From Flavobacteriales bacterium (GTDB lineage Bacteria > Bacteroidota > Bacteroidia > Flavobacteriales > PHOS-HE28): DNA of 5,930 nt. Of this stretch, positions 1 through 5,930 are shown piece by piece; within the stretch, counting starts at the first letter, position 1, and each line of letters starts with the position of its first letter. Made by a program: the position numbers and the translations under genes. The notes below the pieces were generated by a model. The model did not search any database. It saw only the letters and a program-made list of their open reading frames with translations, and was not told the DNA's origin. The stretch lies in NCBI GenBank assembly GCA_008016945.1, contig SSGN01000070.1, positions 1-5,930 of the forward strand, written 5' to 3'.

Positions 1-3000
1 CTTCATGTAGTCCTCGCTGAAGAACATGAATTCGTGGGTGCCACTGTGATCCTCCAACGAGAGACTTCCGAAGGGTTTGCCGCTCTTGGCGATGCGGTGT
101 TCGGCCTTGGTGACGATCCCTGCGAACGTGAGGTCGCGGCCCGCCAACTTGTCCAGTTCCTTCAGGTCGGGCAAGGTGGTGTTGCACAAGTACTTGATCT
201 CCAAGCGGTGGTCGTCCAAGGGGTGACCGCTCAGGTAGAAGCCGATGACCTCCTTCTCGTAATGAAGTTGTTCCAACGCGCTCCACGGATCGATGGCCGG
301 AAGGGTGGGTTCAGGGATGCCCGCGGCATCATCCGACTCCCCGAACATGTTCACCTGTGCGCTGTCCGCCCCGTCCTGGCTTTGCTGCCCATAACGCACC
401 AACGTTTCCAGGAAGGTGGGCTTGCCTTCGCCCGCGCTGTGGAAGAAGTGTGCCCTATGGCTCTTGGGGAAACCATCGAAGGCCCCTGCGTAGGCCAGGC
501 TTTCCAACGCCTTGCGATTGGCGGCCCGCAGGTTCACCCGCCGCATCAGGTCATAGATGTCCTTGTAGGGGCCATTGGCCTGGCGCTCGGTGCCGATAGC
601 CTCAACCGCTGCTTCGCCTACACCCTTCACCGCGCCGAGACCGAAGCGGATCCCGCCGGGGCGGGACGGGTCCTGCCTGTTCGGGGTCACGCTGAATTGC
701 AATTGGCTCTCATTAACGTCCGGACCGAGGACTGGAATGCCCATGCGCCGACATTCCTCCATGAAGAAGGTGATCTTGTCGATGCTGCCCTGTGAGTGCG
801 TGAGCACACTGGCCATGTACTCGCTGGGATAGTTGGCCTTCAGCCAAGCGGTCTGGTACGCCACGAAAGCGTAGCAAGTGGAGTGCGACTTATTGAAGGC
901 ATACTGCGCGAAGGCTTCCCAGTCTGTCCAGATCTTCTCACACACTTTGGCATCGAAGCCCCGCTCGGCGGTCCCTTCCAGGAACTTGCCCTTCATCTTG
1001 TCCAGCGTGGCGCGGTCCTTCTTGCCCATCGCCTTGCGCAGCACGTGCGCGTCGCCCTTGGTGAATCCAGCGAGCTTCTGGCTAAGCAACATCACCTGCT
1101 CCTGGTACACCGTCACCCCGTAGGTCTCCTTCAGCAGGTCCTCCATCTCGGGGAGGTCGTACACGATCCGCTCCAGACCGTGCTTCCGTTTGATGAAAGT
1201 GGGGATGTATTCCAGCGGCCCCGGGCGGTACAGGGCGTTCATGGCGATGAGGTCGCCGAATTGGTCGGCCTTCAGCTCGCGCAAGTACTTCTGCATTCCC
1301 GCACTTTCGAACTGGAAGGTGCCGTTCGTCTCGGCGCGCTGGTACAAGGCGAAGGTCTTGGGGTCGTCCAGCGGGATGTCGTCGATGGCGATGTCCACCC
1401 CGTGGTTGGCCTTGATCATGCGCAGCGCATCGCGGATGATGGTGAGCGTCTTCAGCCCCAGGAAGTCCATCTTGATCACGCCCGCATCTTCGATCACCTT
1501 GCCGTCGTACTGCGTAAGGAGCAGGGTGCTTTCCTTCGATGTGCAAACGGGGATGATCTCGGTGAGGTCGCTGGGCGCGATGATGATCCCCGCCGCGTGT
1601 ACCCCGGTGCCGCGCACGGAACCTTCCAGCTTCTCGGCGGCGTTCAGCACGTCGCTGGTCAGCTCACCGCTGTCCAGCACGTCGCGCAGCTGTTTCACCA
1701 AGGCCAGCTCGTCGCTGCCGAGGTTCTCCTTCGCCTTCAGGCTGCCTTCGCCGTCCATGGGTGCGCGCAGCAGGCGGCCCAGGTCTATACCGGGGCGTTC
1801 GGGTACGAGCTTGGCCAGGCGGTCGGCCTCGGGCAGTGGCAGGTCCATCACGCGGCTCACGTCGCGGATGCTGCTCTTGGCGGCCATGCTGCCGTAGGTG
1901 ACGATCTGCGCCACCTGGTTGCGGCCGTATTTGTCCACCACGTAGTCGATCACCCGCTGCCGCCCTTCATCGTCGAAGTCGGTATCGATATCGGGCATGC
2001 TCTTGCGGTCGGGGTTCAGGAACCGTTCGAAGAGCAGGTCGTACTTGATGGGGTCGATGTTGGTGATGCCGATGCAATACGCCACCGCGCTGCCCGCCGC
2101 GCTGCCACGGCCCGGACCGATCAACACGCCCATGTTGCGGCCCGCGTTGATGAAGTCCTGCACGATGAGGAAGTACCCCGCGAAGCCCATGGTGCGGATC
2201 ACGAAGAGCTCGAAATCCAGCCGCTCCTTGATCTTGGGGTCGAGGGAGTCGATGCCGCCCACAAGGCCCGTATCGGGCCGACCCTGAAGGTTGGCGGTGC
2301 GGGCGCCTTGATCGGCGATCGCGGGGGTGAGCCACCGCCGGATCGCACCCTCGTACGTCAGATGCTTCAGGTATTCGTCCTGGTCGGCGAAGCCTTCGGG
2401 CAGTTGGTAGTTGGGCAGGAGGATGTCCTTCTTCAGCTTAAGGGTATCCACCTTGTCCACGATCAGGCCCGTGTTGTCCAGGGCCTCGGGCAGGTCGCGG
2501 AAGGTCTCGGCCATCTGCGCCTGCGTCTTGAAGAAGAACTGGTCGTTGGGGAATCCGAAGCGCTTGCCCTTGGTGCTGGCGTCCTCGTCGGTGGCAATGG
2601 GGGTGCTCTGCTTCTCCCCGGTGTTCACACACAGCAGGATGTCGTGCGCGTTGCTGTCCTCCTGATCGGTGTAGTGGCTGTCGTTGCTGGCGATGATGGG
2701 CACATTGTACTTCCGCGCCCACTGCACCAGCACGGCGTTCACCTGTTCCTGTTCGGGTATGCCATGGCGTTGCAGTTCCACGAAGTAGTCCTCGCCGAAG
2801 AGGTCCAGCCACCACTTGAACTCGGCTTCGGCCTTGTCCAGGTCGCCACGCAGTATGGCCTGTGGCACGCTGGCGCCCAGGCAGCAGGTGGTGGCGATCA
2901 GGCCCTCGTGGTACTGTACGATCAGCTCCTTGTCGATCCGCGGGTATTTGCTGTAGAACCCGTCGATGTAGCCGAGGCTGCACAGTTTGCTCAGGTTGCG

Positions 3001-3318
3001 GTAGCCTTCGGCGTTCTTGGCCAGCATCAGCTGGTGGAACCGCTTGTCCTTCTCTTCGCGGGTGAACTGCTTCTTGTGCCGGTCGGCCACCACGTAGAAC
3101 TCGCAGCCCACGATGGGCTTCACCTTCAGCGAGCCGTCGTCGTTCTTGTGCTTGCCCGCTTCGGCCACGAACTTGAAGGCGCCGAACATGTTGCCGTGGT
3201 CGGTGATGGCCAGCGCGGGCTGGCCGTCCTTCACGGCTTTCTTGTAGAGCGAAGGGATGCTGGCGGCCCCGTCGAGGAGCGAGAACTGGGTGTGGACGTG
3301 GAGGTGGGAGAAGGACAT
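1..3318 (-). CDS. dnaE: DNA polymerase III alpha subunit, 3' end missing
   Basis: Catalytic subunit of the replicative DNA polymerase (family C), extending leading and lagging strands in the cytoplasm as part of the holoenzyme. I translated all 1106 visible codons and found no stop or frameshift. Residues 1 to about 220 are the PHP domain: HxH at H7/H9, then D16, H41, E73, H95, C146, D213 and H215. The palm has GPGRGS at 401-406 and MPDIDTDF at 441-448, with catalytic D443 and D445. The third catalytic aspartate is D618 in KMDFLGLKTLT. HAAG lies at 574-577. The helix-hairpin-helix region spans about 890-960, a clamp-binding motif QVNMF lies at 988-992, and an OB fold begins near 1063. The reading frame runs off the left edge inside the OB fold, so the rest of it and any tau-binding C-terminus are absent. 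The ATG at 3318 places HLHVHT at residue 5, normal for DnaE; an in-frame GTG at 3330 is less likely. No Shine-Dalgarno sequence is obvious. Identification is certain. Confidence 0.98.
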   Translation of the reverse strand, partial: MSFSHLHVHTQFSLLDGAASIPSLYKKAVKDGQPALAITDHGNMFGAFKFVAEAGKHKNDDGSLKVKPIVGCEFYVVADRHKKQFTREEKDKRFHQLMLAKNAEGYRNLSKLCSLGYIDGFYSKYPRIDKELIVQYHEGLIATTCCLGASVPQAILRGDLDKAEAEFKWWLDLFGEDYFVELQRHGIPEQEQVNAVLVQWARKYNVPIIASNDSHYTDQEDSNAHDILLCVNTGEKQSTPIATDEDASTKGKRFGFPNDQFFFKTQAQMAETFRDLPEALDNTGLIVDKVDTLKLKKDILLPNYQLPEGFADQDEYLKHLTYEGAIRRWLTPAIADQGARTANLQGRPDTGLVGGIDSLDPKIKERLDFELFVIRTMGFAGYFLIVQDFINAGRNMGVLIGPGRGSAAGSAVAYCIGITNIDPIKYDLLFERFLNPDRKSMPDIDTDFDDEGRQRVIDYVVDKYGRNQVAQIVTYGSMAAKSSIRDVSRVMDLPLPEADRLAKLVPERPGIDLGRLLRAPMDGEGSLKAKENLGSDELALVKQLRDVLDSGELTSDVLNAAEKLEGSVRGTGVHAAGIIIAPSDLTEIIPVCTSKESTLLLTQYDGKVIEDAGVIKMDFLGLKTLTIIRDALRMIKANHGVDIAIDDIPLDDPKTFALYQRAETNGTFQFESAGMQKYLRELKADQFGDLIAMNALYRPGPLEYIPTFIKRKHGLERIVYDLPEMEDLLKETYGVTVYQEQVMLLSQKLAGFTKGDAHVLRKAMGKKDRATLDKMKGKFLEGTAERGFDAKVCEKIWTDWEAFAQYAFNKSHSTCYAFVAYQTAWLKANYPSEYMASVLTHSQGSIDKITFFMEECRRMGIPVLGPDVNESQLQFSVTPNRQDPSRPGGIRFGLGAVKGVGEAAVEAIGTERQANGPYKDIYDLMRRVNLRAANRKALESLAYAGAFDGFPKSHRAHFFHSAGEGKPTFLETLVRYGQQSQDGADSAQVNMFGESDDAAGIPEPTLPAIDPWSALEQLHYEKEVIGFYLSGHPLDDHRLEIKYLCNTTLPDLKELDKLAGRDLTFAGIVTKAEHRIAKSGKPFGSLSLEDHSGTHEFMFFSEDYMK

Positions 3319-3329
3319 GATGCGGGCCA

Positions 3330-3337
3330 CGAATTTA
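3330..3337 (-). promoter_or_regulatory. Weak match to a Bacteroidota -7 element upstream of dnaE
   Basis: On the minus strand this reads TAAATTCG, one mismatch from the Bacteroidota -7 consensus TAnnTTTG. It ends 11 bases before the dnaE ATG, which would leave a leader of only a few bases. No TTG lies at the expected upstream spacing, so the match may be chance. It depends on the taxon guess being right. Confidence 0.15.
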
Positions 3338-3367
3338 CCTGGCTGGAAGGGGTGGGGCCGGGATCAG

Positions 3368-3382
3368 TTTTCCACAGTGGAA
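3368..3382. promoter_or_regulatory. Dyad containing a DnaA-box-like 9-mer
   Basis: TTCCAC (3370-3375) and GTGGAA (3377-3382) are perfect inverted arms around a single central A at 3376. The overlapping 9-mer TTTTCCACA at 3368-3376 differs by one base from the DnaA-box consensus TTATCCACA. It lies about 50 bases upstream of the dnaE start and about 130 bases upstream of the dehydrogenase start. It could be an operator for either gene, a single DnaA site, or chance. Confidence 0.3.
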
Positions 3383-3439
3383 CCAGCTATATGGCCACGA
3401 GATCGGCGATGGATCGTGGATAGTTGGTCGGTGGTGTAG

Positions 3440-3447
3440 TATGTTCG
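3440..3447 (+). promoter_or_regulatory. Weak match to a Bacteroidota -7 element upstream of the dehydrogenase operon
   Basis: TATGTTCG has one mismatch from TAnnTTTG and would start transcription near 3453, giving a leader of about 60 bases before the ATG at 3515. The nearest upstream TTG (3424-3426) is only 13 bases away, closer than the roughly 20 expected, so support is poor. Confidence 0.2.
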
Positions 3448-3471
3448 GGCCGTGGCCAGGCCGGGTGGCCC
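3447..3471 (+). repeat. G+C-rich hairpin in the probable leader of the dehydrogenase gene
   Basis: GGGCC (3447-3451) pairs with GGCCC (3467-3471), and two G-T wobble pairs extend the stem inward, leaving an 11-base loop. It lies 43 bases before the chosen ATG at 3515. If the ATG at 3452 were the start, the hairpin would overlap it, which is one reason not to favour that start. A regulatory role is not shown, and G+C-rich sequence yields such stems by chance. Confidence 0.25.
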
Positions 3472-3514
3472 AGCGCGGGTAACCAACCCCATGGCCGCAC
3501 GTAAGACGACCGCA

Positions 3515-4687
3515 ATGACCAACGCATTCTTCAAGGAGGAGCATCATCAGTTCCGCGCCGGTTTCCGGGCCTTTCTGGCCAAGGAAGTGGTGCCGCATGT
3601 GGAGGAGATCGAACGTACCGGCCGGATCGACCGTGCCATTTGGAAGAAGATGGCCGACCATGGGGTGTTCGGCCTGGTGTATCCCGAAGCCTATGGCGGC
3701 CTGGGGCTGGACCACAAGTACACCGTGATCTACCTGGAGGAGATGCAGCGCATCAACTCCGGTGGTTTCGCCGCCGCCATGTGGGCGCACACCTACCTGG
3801 CCATGCAGCACCTGCTGGCCGAGGGCGATGAGCGCATCAAGCACGAATACCTCGCACCCAGCATCAGCGGCGACAAGATCGGCTGCCTGTGCATCACCGA
3901 ACCGTTCGCAGGAAGCGATGTGGCCGGCATGCGCACCAAAGCCGTGAAGGATGGCGACCACTACGTGATCAACGGTTCCAAGACCTTCATCACCAACGGC
4001 GTGTACAGCGATTACCTAGTGGTGTGCGCCAAGACCGAACCCACGCTGGGCAGCCGGGGCATCTCCATCTTCGTGGTGGACCGCGATACGCCGGGCATCA
4101 GCGCCACCAAGCTGGATAAATTGGGCTGGCGCGGGTCCGATACCGCCGAGATCGCCTTCGAGAACGTGCGTATCCCGGCCGCCAACTTGATGGGCGAGGA
4201 GAACAAGGGCTTCGGCTACATCATGCAGCATTTCGCGTTGGAAAGGCTGATCATGGCCGTGAATGCCCACGCATGTGCGGAGTTCGCCTTGGAATACAGC
4301 CTCAATTACATGCACGAGCGCCATGCTTTCGGTAAGGCCATTAGCGACTTCCAAGTGTTACGTCACCGCGCCGCGCACATCGCCGCCAAGGTGGAGATGC
4401 ACAAACGCTTCAACTACACCATCTGCCAGCAGCTGGTGGACGGGGAGTATCCCGTGAAGGAGGCCAGCATGGCCAAGATGCTTGCCACCGCCATGTGCGA
4501 CGAGGTCGTGAGCCAATGCCTGCAGTTCCTCGGTGGTTACGGCTACATGGAGGAGTATCCGCTGGCACGCATGTTCCGCGACAGCCGTTTGGGCCCCATC
4601 GGCGGCGGCACGTCGGAGATCCTCGCCGAGATCATCGCCAAGATGGTGATCGATAAGAAGGAGTATGCACCTGCTGTGAAACACTGA
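3515..4687 (+). CDS. Acyl-CoA dehydrogenase, long-chain/isovaleryl type active site
   Basis: FAD-dependent enzyme that forms the alpha,beta double bond of an acyl-CoA and passes electrons to electron-transfer flavoprotein; cytoplasmic, fatty-acid or branched-acyl oxidation. The 390-residue length is normal for the family. Signature 1 (CITEPFAGSDVAG) spans 126-138, and YVINGSKTFITN of the middle beta domain follows. Signature 2 (QFLGGYGYMEEY to RD) spans 337-356. R269, F272 and G273 belong to the conserved FAD-contacting RxxFG motif. The medium-chain enzyme has its catalytic Glu in YEGT; here that position is Gly (G364 in IGGGTSE). Instead E243 in FALERL aligns with the catalytic Glu of long-chain and isovaleryl-CoA dehydrogenases. 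Start: the ATG at 3515 gives the typical MTNAFFKEEH beginning; ATGs at 3491 and 3452 in the same frame only add unfamiliar residues. No Shine-Dalgarno sequence is visible. The SDR gene follows after 12 bases, probably in one operon. The exact acyl substrate cannot be told. Confidence 0.95.
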   Translation: MTNAFFKEEHHQFRAGFRAFLAKEVVPHVEEIERTGRIDRAIWKKMADHGVFGLVYPEAYGGLGLDHKYTVIYLEEMQRINSGGFAAAMWAHTYLAMQHLLAEGDERIKHEYLAPSISGDKIGCLCITEPFAGSDVAGMRTKAVKDGDHYVINGSKTFITNGVYSDYLVVCAKTEPTLGSRGISIFVVDRDTPGISATKLDKLGWRGSDTAEIAFENVRIPAANLMGEENKGFGYIMQHFALERLIMAVNAHACAEFALEYSLNYMHERHAFGKAISDFQVLRHRAAHIAAKVEMHKRFNYTICQQLVDGEYPVKEASMAKMLATAMCDEVVSQCLQFLGGYGYMEEYPLARMFRDSRLGPIGGGTSEILAEIIAKMVIDKKEYAPAVKH

Positions 4688-4699
4688 ACCGAAGAGAAC

Positions 4700-5509
4700 A
4701 TGTCCCGCGTAGCGCTCATCACCGGTGGTAGCCGAGGTATCGGCCGCTCCATCGCCCTCAAACTGGCCAGCCACGGTTACGATATCGTGATCGCCTCCAA
4801 ATCCACCGAGGAGGATCCCCGCATTCCGGGCACCATCCATTCCGTGGTGGCCGAGGTGGAGGCCCTGGGCGCGAAGGCGCTGGCGGTGAAGGTGGATATC
4901 CGTTTCGAGGAGCAGGTGGTGGCCATGTTCCAGCAGGTGAAGGCCCGTTTCGGGCATCTCGATGTACTGGTGAACAATGCGAGTGCCATCAACCTCGCCA
5001 GCACCGAGAAGATGGAAATGAAGCGCTGGGACCTGATGAACTCCATCAACGTGCGTGGCACCTACATGGTGTCGAAGTACGCGATCCCATTGCTCAAGGA
5101 CGGGTTCAACGCCCACATCCTCACCCTCTCTCCGCCGCTGAACATGGATAAGGTGTGGTTCGGAAAGCACTTGGGCTACACCATGGCGAAGTACGGCATG
5201 AGCATGACCGTGCTGGGCCTGGCCACGGAATTGAAACCGCACAGGATCGCCGCCAATGCGCTGTGGCCGAAGACGACCATCGCCACCGCCGCCGTGCAGA
5301 ACCTGTTGGGCGGCAAGGAGCTCGTGGAGCGCAGTCGTATACCGGAGATCGTGGCCGATGCCGCATGGACCATCGTGAACAAGCCCAGCGACAGCTTCAC
5401 GGGGCGCTTCCTGATCGACGAGGAGGTGCTGCGCGAAAGCGGTGTCTCGGACTTCGAGCAGTACGCGGTGACGCCCGGCGGACCATTGATGCCGGACTTG
5501 TTCCTCTAA
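4700..5509 (+). CDS. Short-chain dehydrogenase/reductase, HSDL2-like
   Basis: NAD(P)-dependent oxidoreductase of the classical SDR fold, 269 residues. TGGSRGIG at 8-15 is the cofactor-binding glycine motif and NNAS at 92-95 the fold-stabilising motif. The catalytic tetrad is complete: N117, S144 (in LTLSPPLN), Y160 and K164 (in YTMAKYGMS). The segments SPPLN, VWF, AKYGMSM, NALWPKT, LGG and SFTGRF, and a C-terminus ending PLMPDLFL, match the SDR half of animal HSDL2 as I recall it, far more closely than FabG-type reductases. Human HSDL2 also carries a C-terminal SCP2 lipid-binding domain; this protein stops before it. HSDL2's substrate is not established, so none is assigned. The gene starts 12 bases after the dehydrogenase stop, with only a purine-rich GAAGAGA before the ATG. 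An operon and a role in lipid or acyl-CoA oxidation are inferred from that neighbour. Confidence 0.93.
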   Translation: MSRVALITGGSRGIGRSIALKLASHGYDIVIASKSTEEDPRIPGTIHSVVAEVEALGAKALAVKVDIRFEEQVVAMFQQVKARFGHLDVLVNNASAINLASTEKMEMKRWDLMNSINVRGTYMVSKYAIPLLKDGFNAHILTLSPPLNMDKVWFGKHLGYTMAKYGMSMTVLGLATELKPHRIAANALWPKTTIATAAVQNLLGGKELVERSRIPEIVADAAWTIVNKPSDSFTGRFLIDEEVLRESGVSDFEQYAVTPGGPLMPDLFL

Positions 5510-5522
5510 TACCATTCGGCCA

Positions 5523-5601
5523 TTCCGTAGCGCCCGAAGATGCGCGGCTATTCTTTCGCAGGCCGATACGAGGGACCTGCTACGTAGCGGGACTTACGGA
5601 A
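5523..5601. repeat. Spaced inverted repeat just after the SDR gene, enclosing a second dyad
   Basis: TTCCGTA at 5523-5529 is the exact reverse complement of TACGGAA at 5595-5601. Inside it, 5576-5591 is another dyad: GCTACGTAGC (5579-5588) is a perfect 10-base palindrome, extended on each side by one T-G wobble and two C-G pairs. It starts 14 bases after the SDR stop. It could fold as nested stems in the 3' untranslated region, or the palindrome could be a protein-binding site. No U-tract follows, so a classical intrinsic terminator is not supported. Confidence 0.3.
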
Positions 5602-5706
5602 CGATCAAGACGGAGAAGGCATGCGGGAAAGGACCGGGTCGATCGTCCTGCTCCTTACACGGTCGGTGAGATAGGAACGGTTTCAGCACGGGCGGAATCG
5701 GGTGGC

Positions 5707-5751
5707 GAAGAAGAGAAGAAGTGAAAGTGGGCGTGGCTTCCTCGCTTCTTC
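5707..5751. terminator. Possible hairpin with imperfect 15-base arms, terminator role uncertain
   Basis: The purine-rich arm 5707-5721 (GAAGAAGAGAAGAAG) pairs with the pyrimidine-rich arm 5737-5751 (CTTCCTCGCTTCTTC) at 13 of 15 positions, with mismatches at 5714/5744 and 5717/5741 and a 15-base loop. No T-run follows on the plus strand, and no clear T-run is seen on the minus strand. It lies about 200 bases after the SDR stop. It is a candidate structure between operons; simple purine repeats make such arms likely by chance. Confidence 0.25.
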
Positions 5752-5930
5752 ATTTCCTCGCTACCGAGCGGAATGGACCGCTTCTATGTTGCCACCTCAG
5801 TAGTGCGAATTGGTGATAGGTCCGCCCCAGTGTGTCGGTGTGGTTCGGGGATCACGGGCCGGGCCATGGCCTTTTCCGCACCGCGCACTTCAGACCGGTC
5901 ATGTCGGTGCTTCAGTGCTCGGCGTTGCGC

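Larger units (their letters stand above)
3319..3514. promoter_or_regulatory. Divergent intergenic region between dnaE and the acyl-CoA dehydrogenase gene
   Basis: This 196-base gap separates two genes that point away from each other, so it must hold the promoter of each unless transcription enters from elsewhere. No E. coli-type -35/-10 pair is convincing, and neither gene has a clear Shine-Dalgarno sequence. The dyad, promoter-like octamers and hairpin inside it are listed separately. The region is slightly shorter (to about 3490) if the dehydrogenase starts at its alternative ATG at 3491. The location follows directly from the gene layout; the regulatory role is inference. Confidence 0.5.
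5510..5930. other. Intergenic stretch with no supportable gene
   Basis: These 421 bases follow the SDR stop codon. I see no open frame with a recognisable protein, no tRNA-like cloverleaf and no array. The one long plus-strand frame crossing its first 215 bases begins inside the SDR gene in another frame and becomes rich in Arg and Glu with no family resemblance. On the minus strand a frame closes with TGA at 5914-5912 after RNAEH, and another is open from the edge to TAG at 5786-5784. Either could be the tail of a convergent gene, but neither is long enough to call. Several inverted repeats are listed separately. Confidence 0.6.

Noticed and set aside
796..3423. 875-codon plus-strand open frame opposite dnaE, continuing a 253-codon frame at 34-795
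   Set aside because: It is exactly codon-aligned with dnaE on the other strand, is rich in Val, His, Leu and Gln repeats with no recognisable domain, and is explained by the lack of TTA, CTA and TCA codons in dnaE.
3452..3514. Longer N-terminus for the acyl-CoA dehydrogenase from ATG 3452 or 3491
   Set aside because: The extra residues do not resemble the family or a signal peptide, the family normally begins close to the FKEEH helix, and the upstream part overlaps a G+C-rich hairpin. The 3491 start cannot be fully excluded.
3335..3961. 208-codon minus-strand open frame crossing the divergent region
   Set aside because: It overlaps the start of the dehydrogenase antisense and in a codon-aligned frame, and shows no family resemblance.
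4358..5515. 385-codon minus-strand open frame opposite the dehydrogenase and SDR genes
   Set aside because: It is codon-aligned with both real genes, spans across them, shows no domain, and ends at an antisense reading of the rare TTA codon at 4358-4360.
5155..5724. 189-codon plus-strand open frame running from inside the SDR gene into the spacer
   Set aside because: Its first two-thirds are an out-of-frame reading of the SDR gene, and the remainder is Arg/Glu-rich with no recognisable features.
5862..5871. Perfect palindrome GGCCATGGCC
   Set aside because: Short G+C-rich palindromes are common by chance in this composition and nothing nearby supports a site.
5662..5909. GTCGGTG repeated at 5662, 5834 and 5903
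   Set aside because: A 7-mer with irregular spacing, also seen elsewhere in part, does not make a CRISPR or iteron array.
5784..5930. Minus-strand frame open from the right edge to TAG at 5786-5784 (48 codons)
   Set aside because: Third-position composition is mixed, unlike the strongly G/C-ending codons of the real genes, and the peptide has no recognisable features.

Overview
The window is G+C-rich bacterial chromosomal DNA (roughly 60% by eye, not counted). It holds three protein genes, all of well-known families, and two non-coding stretches. The replicative polymerase most resembles Bacteroidota DnaE proteins as I remember them, and none of the three genes has a clear Shine-Dalgarno sequence, which also fits that phylum. 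An uncultured, high-G+C member of the Flavobacteriales or a relative is my best guess. This is inference from remembered family sequences, not from a search.

Layout: positions 1-3318 (minus strand) carry the first 1106 residues of DNA polymerase III alpha subunit (dnaE). Its start codon and upstream region are inside the window, and its 3' end runs off the left edge within the OB-fold domain. Positions 3319-3514 form a divergent intergenic region with a dyad that contains a DnaA-box-like 9-mer. Positions 3515-4687 (plus) encode an acyl-CoA dehydrogenase whose catalytic glutamate sits in the long-chain/isovaleryl-CoA dehydrogenase position. After a 12-base gap, positions 4700-5509 (plus) encode a short-chain dehydrogenase very like the SDR domain of HSDL2. 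Positions 5510-5930 contain no supportable gene, only a few inverted repeats.

How the genes relate: dnaE is a housekeeping replication gene transcribed leftwards. The dehydrogenase and SDR genes run rightwards and are probably one operon. Together they suggest fatty-acyl or branched-acyl oxidation: FAD-dependent alpha,beta-desaturation of an acyl-CoA, plus an NAD(P)-dependent oxidoreductase of unknown substrate. The divergent pair shares only the short region between them.

No novel defence, mobile, CRISPR or RNA system is visible. The most useful observations are the complete set of PHP metal ligands in DnaE, the relocated catalytic base in the dehydrogenase, its pairing with a stand-alone HSDL2-type SDR, the DnaA-box-like dyad upstream of dnaE, and near-total avoidance of TTA, CTA and TCA codons, which creates very long false antisense reading frames.
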